Below the pieces are notes generated by a model that did no database searches, was not told the DNA's origin, and saw only the letters and a program-made list of their open reading frames with translations. A stretch of 23,123 nt of DNA from Paracoccaceae bacterium (lineage in GTDB: Bacteria > Pseudomonadota > Alphaproteobacteria > Rhodobacterales > Rhodobacteraceae): the NCBI GenBank assembly GCA_021767525.1, contig JAASTF010000013.1, positions 1 through 23,123 of the forward strand. The letters run 5' to 3'. The translations under genes and the position numbers were made by a program. The first letter of the stretch is position 1; every line of letters starts with the position of its first letter. Below are positions 1 to 7,972 of this stretch, one piece after another.

Positions 1-770
1 ACGTCAGCGCCGGAGTTCAGAACCGGGGTGATGTACTGAGAGAAGTCACCAGCACCCAACGGGGTACGTACGGCGGCCTGAGTCTGCCAACCCAGTGCTT
101 CGGTGTACTTCTTGATGGAGCCTTCCTGCGACCAGCCCCAGGTGTAGTCGGCGGTCAGGTGGTAGGCGCGCCGGTTCTTGCCGTAGTTGGCCTCGAGAAT
201 CGGGCCGAGCGCGGCGCCGGACATCTCGGTGTTGAAGAAGTGGCGGAAGCCGTTCGCGCGCTTGTCCTTGCCGGTGGTGTCGTTGGAGTGGGTCAGGCCG
301 GCCATGAAGATCACGCCCGCCTCCTGGCAGAGCGCCTGAACGGCCACGGCAACGCCCGAGGACGAGCCGCCGGTGATCATGATGGCGCCGTCTTTTTCGA
401 TCATCGACTTGGCCGAGGCGCGCGCGGCGTCCGACTTGGTCTGGGTGTCGCCGGTGACGTATTCCACCTTGCGGCCCAGGATGCCGGTGCCGTCCAGCGC
501 CTTCGAGCTGAAGGTGTTGAGCATGCCGCCGTCGCCGCCGCCGTTCAGATGCTCGACCGCCAGTTCATAGGCACGCAGTTCGTCTGCGCCCTCGTCGGCG
601 TAGGGTCCGGTCTGCGGCACGTTGAAGCCCAGGGTGACCGAGCTGTCGCCCGGTGCGTTGGTAAAGCCCGAATGGCTGGCCGCCGACAGGTAGGTCGGCA
701 GCGCCAGGCCGGCACCGGCCACGGCGCCGGTTTTCAGCACGCCGCGGCGCGTCAGGTTGGTTTTGGACAT
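1..770 (-). CDS. ABC transporter substrate-binding protein, Tat-exported (3' end outside window)
   Basis: This is the first about 256 residues of a periplasmic type-I solute-binding protein of the branched-chain amino acid/amide/urea class. Reading the minus strand from the ATG at 770 gives a twin-arginine motif (TRRGVLK, residues about 7-13), then a hydrophobic stretch ending in AAS, so export through Tat is likely. The mature part opens with the family-typical segment LGFNVPQTGPYADEG, followed by a ligand-lobe region with ITGGSSSGVAVAVQ. A GGAGG Shine-Dalgarno lies six bases upstream of the ATG. The reading frame stays open to base 1, so the C-terminus is beyond the window. Permease and ATPase partners would be expected further left. 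The ligand cannot be read from the sequence; short-chain amides, urea or branched-chain amino acids are all possible. Confidence 0.9.
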   Translation of the reverse strand, partial: MSKTNLTRRGVLKTGAVAGAGLALPTYLSAASHSGFTNAPGDSSVTLGFNVPQTGPYADEGADELRAYELAVEHLNGGGDGGMLNTFSSKALDGTGILGRKVEYVTGDTQTKSDAARASAKSMIEKDGAIMITGGSSSGVAVAVQALCQEAGVIFMAGLTHSNDTTGKDKRANGFRHFFNTEMSGAALGPILEANYGKNRRAYHLTADYTWGWSQEGSIKKYTEALGWQTQAAVRTPLGAGDFSQYITPVLNSGAD

Positions 771-861
771 GTAATCCTCCCGTTTCGTATTATGCGAGGG
801 GCCTCCTCCAGGCGGGTCCCCGCGGGCACGTTTGTGCAAAGCCATTATCGGGGCAGGACAG

Positions 862-873
862 AAAACTTCGCAA
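862..873 (+). promoter_or_regulatory. Candidate RamB/ScfR-type operator
   Basis: AAAACTTCGCAA resembles the RamB operator known from Corynebacterium (RRAACTTTGCAAA, from memory), with one internal mismatch. It lies in the 227-base divergent gap between the binding-protein gene and the DUF2083 regulator gene, whose family includes RamB. Two TTTGTAAA words, at 899-906 and 931-938, and a TTTG-TG-CAAA palindrome at 831-840 lie in the same gap. Autoregulation is an inference. Confidence 0.35.
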
Positions 874-997
874 CAACTGCTTGTGGCGAAAGAATTTTTT
901 TGTAAAAACCTGCACAATACTGTTGTATGCTTTGTAAATTAATTATTCCGCAACGCAGAAAACCCTTGATTCCGCGCAATAAAGACAAGGAGAGGCC

Positions 998-2311
998 ATG
1001 CCGCAGGGGCAATTGACCGGAACCCGCATCCGCGAAAGGCGGATGCGTGCGGGGCTGCGACAGGCCGACCTGGCGGGGCGGGTCGGAATCTCGGCCTCGT
1101 ATCTCAACCTGATCGAGCACAACAAGCGCAGAATCGGCGGTAAGGTGCTGGTGGCCATCGCGCATGAGCTGGGGGTCGAGCCCGCGCAGCTGACCGAGGG
1201 CGCCGAGGCCGCGCTGATCGCCACGCTGCGCGAGGCCCGCGCCGCCCATTCCGGCGCCGGCGCCGAAGTCGAGCAGGCCGAGGAGTTCGCCGGACGGTTT
1301 CCGGGCTGGGCCGAGGTGCTGGCGCGCAGCCATCGCCGCGTGGCCACTCTGGAACGCACGGTCGAAACCCTGACCGATCGCCTGACCCACGATCCGCACC
1401 TGGCCGCCGCCCTGCACGAGGTGCTGTCGACCGTGACCGCGATCCGCTCGACCGCGGCGATCCTGGCCGACACCCGCGAGATCGAGCCCGAGTGGCGCGA
1501 CCGCTTTCAACGCAACATCAACGAGGATGCCGCCCGCCTGGCCGATAGCGCGCAGGCGCTTGTCACCTACCTTGACCGCGAGGCCGAAGGCACCGAGGCC
1601 GCCGCCCCCCAGGAAGAGCTGGATGCCTGGCTGACCGAACAGGGCTGGCACCTGCCCACGTTGGAACAGGGCGGGACGGGCGCGATAGACGCGCTGCTGG
1701 AGCAGGCCGCCGCCGCGCTGACATCGCCGCCCGCGCGGGCGCGGGCGCGCGGTTGGCTGACCCGCTATGCGCACGAGGCGCGGCAATTGCCGGGCGCGCG
1801 GCTGCAGGCGTGGTGCGCGCAGAACCGGCCCGACCCGGGCGCGGTGGCGCGCGCCTTTGGCGTGTCTTTGCCGGTGGCGATGCGGCGCCTGGCCAGCCTG
1901 CCTGCCGACGGGCCCGCCGGCGCGCTGGGCATGGTCAGCTGCGACGCCTCGGGGACGCTGACCTTTCGCAAGCCGATCGACGGTTTTGCCGTGCCCCGCT
2001 TTGGCGCCGCCTGTCCGCTGTGGCCGCTGTTCACCGCGCTCAGCCAGCCGATGACGCCGATCCGCACGCTGGTCGAACAAGGCGCGCGCGATGGCGGCCG
2101 GTTCGAGTGTTTCGCCATCGCCGTGCCGCAGGGCGAGATGGATTTCGACAGCCCGCCCGTGCTTGAGGCGCATATGCTGATCGTGCCGCAGGATCCCGGC
2201 GCGCGCGCCGCCGGCGACCGCCCCCGCGCGGTGGGCGCAAGCTGCCGGATCTGCCCGCGCGGCGATTGCCCCGCGCGGCGCGAGCCCTCGATCCTGGCGG
2301 ATGGGTTTTGA
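998..2311 (+). CDS. XRE-family transcriptional regulator with DUF2083 (short-chain fatty acyl regulator, RamB/ScfR type)
   Basis: This 437-aa regulator has an N-terminal XRE helix-turn-helix at about residues 8-65 (motif RQADLAGRVGISASYLNLIE). The C-terminal region is typical of the DUF2083 family and ends in a cysteine cluster (C416, C419, C424) followed by PARREPS. Family members such as RamB and ScfR control acetate, propionate and glyoxylate-shunt genes and are thought to sense acyl-CoA or related metabolites. Here that is inferred from architecture. The start has an AAGGAG Shine-Dalgarno about six bases upstream. The upstream gap is unusually AT-rich for this genome and carries a RamB-like box. 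The next genes encode a two-component system with a transporter-like kinase, so the neighbourhood fits sensing of short-chain carboxylates. Confidence 0.85.
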   Translation: MPQGQLTGTRIRERRMRAGLRQADLAGRVGISASYLNLIEHNKRRIGGKVLVAIAHELGVEPAQLTEGAEAALIATLREARAAHSGAGAEVEQAEEFAGRFPGWAEVLARSHRRVATLERTVETLTDRLTHDPHLAAALHEVLSTVTAIRSTAAILADTREIEPEWRDRFQRNINEDAARLADSAQALVTYLDREAEGTEAAAPQEELDAWLTEQGWHLPTLEQGGTGAIDALLEQAAAALTSPPARARARGWLTRYAHEARQLPGARLQAWCAQNRPDPGAVARAFGVSLPVAMRRLASLPADGPAGALGMVSCDASGTLTFRKPIDGFAVPRFGAACPLWPLFTALSQPMTPIRTLVEQGARDGGRFECFAIAVPQGEMDFDSPPVLEAHMLIVPQDPGARAAGDRPRAVGASCRICPRGDCPARREPSILADGF

Positions 2312-2383
2312 CTTGGGCGCGGCTATCGCGTTTAACTGTGGCAAAACCAGGCGCAAAACGCGCAAAAGGGAGGGGACGATGGC

Positions 2384-2752
2384 ATGGGCAAGCATGTCCT
2401 TGTGATCGAGGATGAGCCGAACATCATCGAGGCGATCAGCTTTATACTCAGCCGCGATGGATGGACGGTGCACACGCATTCCAATGGCCATGACGCGGTC
2501 GACACCGTTCTGGCCAGACGGCCCGACCTGGTGATCCTGGACGTGATGCTGCCGGGGCGGTCGGGCTACGAGATCCTGACCGATCTGCGTGGCCGCGACG
2601 AAACCGCAAACCTGCCGGTGCTTATGCTGACCGCCCGCGGCCAGACCAAGGACCGCGAGATGGCCGAACGCCTGGGCGCCAGCCGCTTCATGACCAAGCC
2701 GTTTTCCAACGCCGAGGTGCTGGAGGCGTTGCGCGAGCTGGTGCCGGCATGA
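2384..2752 (+). CDS. Single-domain (CheY-like) response regulator
   Basis: This 122-aa protein is only a receiver domain. The acidic pocket is D10 with E9/E11, the phosphoacceptor is D53 (LVILDVMLPG), the switch threonine is T83 (LMLTARG) and the conserved lysine is K105 (MTKPFS). There is no DNA-binding output domain, so it must act by protein contact or as a phosphorelay step. The stop overlaps the next start (ATGA), which implies translational coupling to the small membrane protein and then the histidine kinase. In the CrbS/CrbR acetate-switch systems that this kinase resembles, the regulator normally carries a LuxR-type output domain, so the receiver-only form is worth noting. Confidence 0.93.
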   Translation: MGKHVLVIEDEPNIIEAISFILSRDGWTVHTHSNGHDAVDTVLARRPDLVILDVMLPGRSGYEILTDLRGRDETANLPVLMLTARGQTKDREMAERLGASRFMTKPFSNAEVLEALRELVPA

Positions 2753-3042
2753 GCCGCAAGCCGCAACCATTGTTTCTTGAACGGCGCAGTTATCGCCAGC
2801 GCCGGCTGATCGATGCGGCGCGGCTGTTGCCGGTGCTGGGGTCGGTCCTGTTCGGCCTGCCGGTGCTGTGGCCCTCGGGGCCCGAGGGCGGGCTGCCCAC
2901 ATCATCCGCGATCCTGTATCTGTTCGGCATGTGGATCCTTCTGGTCTGGTTAAGCCTGGTGATCGCGCGCCATCTGCGCGACGACGACAGCGACACGGCC
3001 GGCGACAGCCCGTCACAGCCCGATGCGGGGGGATGGCGGTGA
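2749..3042 (+). CDS. Small two-helix membrane protein, conserved partner of the kinase
   Basis: This 97-aa protein has a basic N-terminus (ERRSYRQRR) and two hydrophobic segments at about residues 23-43 and 54-72. A short acidic tail (RDDDSD) follows. It overlaps the response regulator by four bases at its start and the kinase by ten bases at its end, so the three are almost certainly one translationally coupled unit. I recognise no named domain. By position it could be an accessory subunit for the SLC5-like part of the kinase, in the way small subunits accompany some sodium/solute symporters, but this is inference. Confidence 0.8.
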   Translation: MSRKPQPLFLERRSYRQRRLIDAARLLPVLGSVLFGLPVLWPSGPEGGLPTSSAILYLFGMWILLVWLSLVIARHLRDDDSDTAGDSPSQPDAGGWR

Positions 3043-5726
3043 CGGCCAGCCTGAACCTGCTGGTCGCGGTGTGCCTGGGTTATGTGGCGCTATTGTTCCT
3101 TGTGGCCTTCGCGGCCGAACGCGCGGCGCTGCAGGGGCGGGGCGGCTGGTTGCGCTCGCCCGTCGTCTATACCCTGTCGTTGTCGATTTATTGCACCGCC
3201 TGGACGTTTTACGGCGCGGTCGGCTATGCCGCCCGGTCGGGGTTGGAATACCTGACGATCTATCTTGGGCCGACCCTGGTGATGATCGGCTGGTGGTGGG
3301 GGTTGCGCAAGCTGGTGCGCATCGGGCGCACGCAGCGCGTGACCTCGATCGCCGACCTGATCTCGTCGCGCTATGGCAAGTCGACCTTGCTGGCGGTGTT
3401 CGTCACGTTGATCGCGGTGATCGGCACGACGCCCTATATCGCGTTGCAGCTGCAATCGGTGACCGCCTCGTTCGCGTCGATCGCCCAGGCCGATCCCAAC
3501 GCCGCCCCGCTTGAAGACAACCGCAACATCGCGCTGTGGGTGGCGGTGGGGCTGGCGCTGTTCACCATCCTGTTCGGCACCCGGAACCTGGACGCGAACG
3601 AGCGTCACCACGGCGTCGTCATGGCCATTGCCGTCGAGGCGGTGGTCAAGCTGGCGGCGCTGATGGCGGTGGGGGTCTTCGTGGTCTGGGGGCTGGGCGG
3701 AGGCGTGGGCGAAACCCTGGCCCGCATCGACGCCAGTGCCCGGGGGCATTGGCAGGTCGACGGCGCGCGCTGGGCGGGGCTGACCTTTCTGTCGGCGGCG
3801 GCGTTCCTGACCTTGCCGCGCATGTTCCAGGTGCTGGTGGTGGAAAACGATGACGAGCGTCACCTTCGCACCGCCAGCTGGGCCTTTCCGCTATACCTTA
3901 TGCTGATCAGCCTGTTCGTCGTGCCGATCGCGGTGGTGGGGCTGGAAACCCTGCCGGCCAGCGCCAACCCCGACCAGTTCGTTCTGACCGTGCCGCTGAG
4001 CCAGGGGCAGGGGGCGCTGGCGATGTTCGCTTTTCTGGGTGGCTTTTCCAGCGCCACGTCGATGGTGATCGTGGCGGCGATTGCGCTGGCCACGATGGTG
4101 TCGAACCATATCGTCATGCCGATCTGGCTGCGCCTGACTGGGGGCGGCGCGGTGATGTCTGGCGATGTGCGGCACGTCGTGATCCTGTCGCGCCGCCTGT
4201 CGATCGCGGCGGTGCTGGCGCTGGGATATCTGTTCTACCGGGTGTCGGGGGGTGGGGCGGCGCTGGCCACGATCGGTCTTGTGTCCTTTGCCGGTGTCGC
4301 GCAATTCCTGCCGGCGCTGATGGGCGGCATCCTGTGGCGCGGCGCCACGCGGCTGGGCGCGCTGGTGGGGCTGAGCCTGGGATTTGCGCTGTGGATCTGG
4401 TGTTTGCTGCTGCCCAGCTTTGGCGTGGGCGTGGTGATATCCGAGGCGGTGCTGACGCAAGGCCCCTGGGGCTGGGGATGGTTGCGGCCGCAGGCCCTGT
4501 TCGGGATAACCGGGATCGATCCGATGGTGCACGCGATCATCTGGTCGATGCTGTTCAATGCCGGCGGCTTTATCCTGGCCTCTTTGGTCAGCTTTCCGAC
4601 CCCGCTGGAACGTCTGCAGGGCGCGCAGTTCGTCAACGTCTTTCAGCATTCCGCGCGCACCCAGAATTGGGCCGGTGGCACCGCCCAGTCCGAGGATCTG
4701 CTGGTCATGGCGCAGCGCATCCTGGGCCCGGCGCAATCGCAGGCCCTGTTCCAGGACGAGGCCCGCCGCCAGGGCCTGGCCGGTTACCTGCCCGAGCCCA
4801 ACCCCGATTTCCTGGCCCGCCTGGAACGCGAGCTGTCGGGGTCGGTCGGGGCCGCCACGGCGCACGCGATGGTGGGCCAGATCATGGGGGCGGCCACAGT
4901 TTCGGTCGAGGATCTGTTGGCGGTGGCGGATGAAACCGCCCAGATCATGGAGCATTCCAGCCAGCTGGAAGCCAAGTCGGCCGAGCTGACCCGCACCGCC
5001 CGGCAGCTGCGCGCGGCAAACGAAAAGCTGACCCAGCTTTCGGTGCAGAAGGATGCGTTTCTCAGCCAGATCAGCCACGAATTGCGCACGCCCATGACCT
5101 CGATCCGCGCGTTCTCGGAAATCCTGCGCGATGGCGGCGCCGTCGACCCGGCGATGCAGTCGAAATACGCCGGCATCATCCATGGCGAGGCGATCCGCCT
5201 GACCCGCCTTCTGGACGATCTGCTGGATCTGAGCGTGCTGGAAAACGGGCAGGTCAGCCTGAATTTGCGCAGCGGGCTGCTGTCCGAGGTGATCGACCAT
5301 GCCGTGGCCGCCACCGGGCTGGAAAACGGCACGCTGCGCCTGCATCGTGACCGGCAGGCCGAGCAGGTGATGTTGCAGACCGACCTGGACCGGTTGGCGC
5401 AGGTGTTTATCAACCTGATCGCTAACGCGCAGAAATACTGCGATGCGCAAGCGCCGGAACTGACCATCGCCGTGCAGGCCCGCGACGGCGAGCTGTTGAT
5501 CGATTTCATCGACAATGGCGCGGGCATTCCGCGCGCGGCGCAGGCGGTGGTGTTCGAGAAATTCAGCCGCGTCAGCGACCAGAAGGCCGGCGGCGCCGGG
5601 CTGGGCCTGGCCATTTGCCGCGAGATAATGGCGCGGCTGGATGGCAGTATCGCCTATCTTCCCGGGCAGGGTGGCGCGGCCTTTCGGGTGACGCTGCCGC
5701 TGGCGCAGCGGCTTGCCGCGCAATAG
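3033..5726 (+). CDS. Hybrid SLC5 transporter-like sensor histidine kinase with STAC domain (CrbS-like)
   Basis: This 897-aa protein starts at the ATG at 3033, preceded by a G-rich Shine-Dalgarno. The frame is open further upstream, but that part overlaps the small membrane gene and does not look coding. Residues 1 to about 520 form a multi-helix sodium/solute symporter (SLC5) module (SIYCTAWTFYGAVGYAARSG; SIADLISSRYGK). Residues about 530-640 match the STAC linker (LERELSGSVGAATA). A coiled coil and HisKA domain follow with phosphoacceptor H682 (SHELRTP). The HATPase domain has an N box (FINLIANAQKY, about 792), DNGAGIP and GAGLGLAI. I see no PAS domain, which classical CrbS has. The family links sensing or uptake of acetate-like solutes to phosphotransfer. 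The receiver-only regulator upstream is the likely partner. Confidence 0.92.
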   Translation: MAVTASLNLLVAVCLGYVALLFLVAFAAERAALQGRGGWLRSPVVYTLSLSIYCTAWTFYGAVGYAARSGLEYLTIYLGPTLVMIGWWWGLRKLVRIGRTQRVTSIADLISSRYGKSTLLAVFVTLIAVIGTTPYIALQLQSVTASFASIAQADPNAAPLEDNRNIALWVAVGLALFTILFGTRNLDANERHHGVVMAIAVEAVVKLAALMAVGVFVVWGLGGGVGETLARIDASARGHWQVDGARWAGLTFLSAAAFLTLPRMFQVLVVENDDERHLRTASWAFPLYLMLISLFVVPIAVVGLETLPASANPDQFVLTVPLSQGQGALAMFAFLGGFSSATSMVIVAAIALATMVSNHIVMPIWLRLTGGGAVMSGDVRHVVILSRRLSIAAVLALGYLFYRVSGGGAALATIGLVSFAGVAQFLPALMGGILWRGATRLGALVGLSLGFALWIWCLLLPSFGVGVVISEAVLTQGPWGWGWLRPQALFGITGIDPMVHAIIWSMLFNAGGFILASLVSFPTPLERLQGAQFVNVFQHSARTQNWAGGTAQSEDLLVMAQRILGPAQSQALFQDEARRQGLAGYLPEPNPDFLARLERELSGSVGAATAHAMVGQIMGAATVSVEDLLAVADETAQIMEHSSQLEAKSAELTRTARQLRAANEKLTQLSVQKDAFLSQISHELRTPMTSIRAFSEILRDGGAVDPAMQSKYAGIIHGEAIRLTRLLDDLLDLSVLENGQVSLNLRSGLLSEVIDHAVAATGLENGTLRLHRDRQAEQVMLQTDLDRLAQVFINLIANAQKYCDAQAPELTIAVQARDGELLIDFIDNGAGIPRAAQAVVFEKFSRVSDQKAGGAGLGLAICREIMARLDGSIAYLPGQGGAAFRVTLPLAQRLAAQ

Positions 5727-5797
5727 CGGCCTCAATCTTTTCGTAACCTAATGCAGCCTAATCTGCCGTCGCATCCGGGGTTCTGACGGCGGAGGGC

Positions 5798-6970
5798 ATG
5801 GAACAACAGGCCGAACAGATGGTGTTGCGCCGCAAGGCGCGTGCGGCGCGCGCCGCGCACGAGGCGCGGGCGATGTCGCCCGCGCGGGCGTTGCGCCTGG
5901 CGTTGGAACGTTGCGCGGCCGGCGATCTGGGCTTTCGCCTGTCCGTCACCGGGGTCGAGGAATCGCGCGCCCTGGCCGATGGGTTGGCCAACGATCTGCC
6001 CGAGCACGCGTTGATCCTGCTGCTGGACGGGGCCGATGGCGTGCCCGGTGTCATGATCCTGGACGCGCAGCTTGCCGCCGCGCTGGTCGAGGCGCAGACG
6101 ATGGGCCGGGTCAATGCGCGCCGGGCCACGCCGCGCCCGCCCACCCGCACCGATGCCGCCATCGCCGAACCGCTGATCGAAGGCGCCTTGCGCCGCTTCG
6201 CCGAGCTGCTGGAAGAACCGCCCGAGGTGATCGCCCGTATCCGCGGCTTTCGCTTTGGCGCGATGATCGATGACGGCACCGCCCTGTCACTGGCCCTGGG
6301 CACCGAGGACTACGTGGTGATGCGGGTGGGCTGCGGCCTTGGCGCCGATCGCGAGGGCGAGATCACCCTGGCCTTGCCCGAGCCGCCGCCACCCGCCACC
6401 GACACCCCGGCGGACGAGGGCCAGGGCGCGGGCCCCGCCGCGCGCCCGCTGCGCGACCGTCTGCTGAACGCGCCCGCGCGGTTGGACGCGGTGCTGTGCC
6501 GCTTGTCGCTGCCCTTGTCGCAGACGCGCGGCCTGCGCGTGGGCGATGTGCTGCGCCTGCCGGCGGGCGTTTTGCAGGACACCCAGCTTGAGGCCGCGCC
6601 GGGCCGCCGCGTCGCCCGTGCGGTTCTGGGCCAGATGAGCGGACAGCGCGCCTTGCGCCTGCGTGGCCTGTCGGCCCGTGCGGAAATCCGTGCCCTGGCA
6701 AACGATCCCGCGCCAGCCGCCGGCGCCACGGATGCGCCCGAGTCGCCACAGGTAACGATCGATATGCCCGCCGAGCCACCCAAACCCGCGCCGATGGACG
6801 ACCTGCCCAAGGTCGACCCGGGCGAGGGCCTGCCCGACCTGTCCGAATTCGGCTTTGGCGACGATGCCGGCGACACCCAGGCTGGGCTGGACGATCTTGG
6901 CGCGATGGCGCCAGCCATTGATTTCGACATCATGACCCCCGGCGACACGCCCCCGGACGAGGGCGCCTAG
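5798..6970 (+). CDS. FliM/FliN-family (SpoA domain) flagellar motor switch-like protein
   Basis: This 390-aa protein has a very basic, alanine-rich N-terminus, a middle region (about 30-210) resembling the FliM core, and a SpoA/FliN-type domain at about 215-300 (LSLPLSQTRGLRVGDVLRLP). A proline- and acid-rich tail follows. The N-terminal CheY-binding motif of true FliM (LSQxEIDALL) is absent, so it is a FliM/FliN variant and not the canonical switch protein. The GGAGGG upstream is only one base from the ATG at 5798. In-frame codons upstream offer no better start before a stop at 5759, so the exact start is uncertain. It follows the kinase by 71 bases. No other flagellar gene is in the window. 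Confidence 0.75.
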   Translation: MEQQAEQMVLRRKARAARAAHEARAMSPARALRLALERCAAGDLGFRLSVTGVEESRALADGLANDLPEHALILLLDGADGVPGVMILDAQLAAALVEAQTMGRVNARRATPRPPTRTDAAIAEPLIEGALRRFAELLEEPPEVIARIRGFRFGAMIDDGTALSLALGTEDYVVMRVGCGLGADREGEITLALPEPPPPATDTPADEGQGAGPAARPLRDRLLNAPARLDAVLCRLSLPLSQTRGLRVGDVLRLPAGVLQDTQLEAAPGRRVARAVLGQMSGQRALRLRGLSARAEIRALANDPAPAAGATDAPESPQVTIDMPAEPPKPAPMDDLPKVDPGEGLPDLSEFGFGDDAGDTQAGLDDLGAMAPAIDFDIMTPGDTPPDEGA

Positions 6971-6985
6971 CGTCGTGCACGGCAG

Positions 6986-7006
6986 GCACCGGGCAGGCCG
7001 GTGTTT
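6986..7006 (+). terminator. Weak hairpin after FliM-like gene
   Basis: CACCGG (6987-6992) pairs with CCGGTG (6998-7003) around a five-base loop and is followed by TTT. It begins 16 bases after the stop codon. The T-run is short, so this is only a possible intrinsic terminator. Confidence 0.35.
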
Positions 7007-7261
7007 GGAGCAGGCTGTCAGCCGTGGTCGACCGGCCAAGCGGGCAGGGCGGGGCGGGGTGCATGGATCAAGGGCGCGCAGCGGCTTGGCCGCGCCTTCG
7101 GGCAAGCCTGGCAAGGGGGCCGTGCCGGGGTGGCGCTGTGGCCTGTGCGGTGACGCGGTTGGCGGGCGGCGGGGGTGCCGTGACTTTCGATCTCGTTGGC
7201 CTGCAAGTGGCGCCTTTGGCGGTTCGAGCTGATGCCGGAAACGGACCGGCCTGTCCGGAAA

Positions 7262-7304
7262 GGGTCACATCCTTCCGGCCCGTTCTGGACGGGTCACATC
7301 CTTC
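7262..7304. repeat. Two direct copies of a 14-base word, period 29
   Basis: GGGTCACATCCTTC occurs at 7262-7275 and exactly again at 7291-7304. The first copy is also part of an imperfect inverted repeat, CCGGAAAGG against CCTTCCGG. Function is unknown; a tandem binding site or the remains of a duplication are both possible. Confidence 0.6.
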
Positions 7305-7492
7305 GGGTCGGGGCGCAGAACCCCATGGCTGCTTCAGCGTGCCGCTATCAAGCCGGGCCGCGTCTGACGTTGATCGCGCTGGGGGTCATGCAGGGCTTTT
7401 GCGCGGCTGGTCTGGTGGGCGTTGTGCTTGGTCAAAGCATGGGTTTCGACGGTGACACGCCCCGAACACCGCCGGCGTCTGCGATCCGCGGG

Positions 7493-7515
7493 CGCGCGGC
7501 GCATGACGCCGCGCG
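7493..7515 (-). terminator. GC-rich hairpin after the sulfur operon
   Basis: A 9-bp perfect stem (7493-7501 with 7507-7515, five-base loop) starts 13 bases beyond the stop codon of the DUF442 gene. No T-run follows on the minus strand, so it may act as an RNA 3'-end stabiliser or a weak terminator. Confidence 0.4.
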
Positions 7516-7528
7516 TTTGCCCATGCGG

Positions 7529-7963
7529 TCAGTCCTTGGCTTGCGTGGCCAGCGCCTCGAGCGTGGGGCGCAACTGGTCCAGCTGATACCCGGCCTTCTG
7601 CGTTGCGGCCAGGATGTCGTCGACGGGCATCCGCCCGGCCTGGCCCAGCGACCACACCACCGAGCAGCGCGTGCCGCTGGCGCAATAGGCCAGCACCGGC
7701 CCATCGGCCTGCGCGATCAGATCGCGCTGCCGGGCCACGTTGTCCGGCGTCATGGTCTGGTGTGTCAGTTCCAGCACGTGAAAGGCCAGCCCCTCGGCCT
7801 GGGCCGCGCGTGCGATTTCGTCGGCCTGCAAGGCGGGCGGGTTTTCGGCATCGGGGCGATTGCAGATCACCGTGGTGAACCCGGCCGCCTTGATCGCGGC
7901 CAGATCACCCGGTTCGATCTGCGGCGACACCGCGTAGTCGGGAGAGATTTGGCGAATATCCAT
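7529..7963 (-). CDS. DUF442 / TIGR01244-type sulfur transferase or phosphatase-fold protein (Blh N-terminal-like)
   Basis: This 144-aa protein has the protein-tyrosine-phosphatase-like fold of the DUF442 family. The catalytic loop is YCASGTRC, with C94 and R99 in a Cx4R arrangement typical of this family. Other typical segments are VSPQIEPGDLAAIKAAGFTTVICNRPD near the N-terminus (residues 12-38). In several bacteria this domain is fused to the N-terminus of the Blh metallo-hydrolase; here it is a separate gene at the end of the same operon. The likely role is handling of persulfide or other reactive sulfur on the active cysteine in the cytoplasm, inferred from family and neighbours. It lies nine bases downstream of the second YeeE half, with an AAAGG Shine-Dalgarno. 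Confidence 0.88.
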   Translation of the reverse strand: MDIRQISPDYAVSPQIEPGDLAAIKAAGFTTVICNRPDAENPPALQADEIARAAQAEGLAFHVLELTHQTMTPDNVARQRDLIAQADGPVLAYCASGTRCSVVWSLGQAGRMPVDDILAATQKAGYQLDQLRPTLEALATQAKD

Positions 7964-7972
7964 GACGCGCCT

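Larger units (their letters stand above)
6971..7528. other. 558-base gap without a supported gene
   Basis: Between the FliM-like gene and the end of the sulfur operon I see no convincing gene. The frames that stay open here are G+C-driven and run into antisense of real genes. The gap holds a weak hairpin after the FliM-like stop, a pair of 14-base direct repeats at 7262-7304 and a 9-bp GC hairpin at 7493-7515. One frame from 7325 encodes a short hydrophobic stretch but has no family resemblance and no proper end. Confidence 0.5.

Noticed and set aside
845..3016. Long 723-codon minus-strand frame
   Set aside because: It is antisense to the DUF2083 regulator and the response regulator, which have clear motifs. 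Its translation is arginine/alanine-rich low-complexity sequence typical of GC-rich shadow frames.
2868..3032. Upstream extension of the histidine kinase
   Set aside because: This part overlaps the small membrane gene and is not hydrophobic or kinase-like. The ATG at 3033 begins a typical first membrane helix.
3891..5735. Long 614-codon minus-strand frame over the histidine kinase
   Set aside because: It is a shadow of the kinase gene: rich in Q, R, H and G, with no domain.
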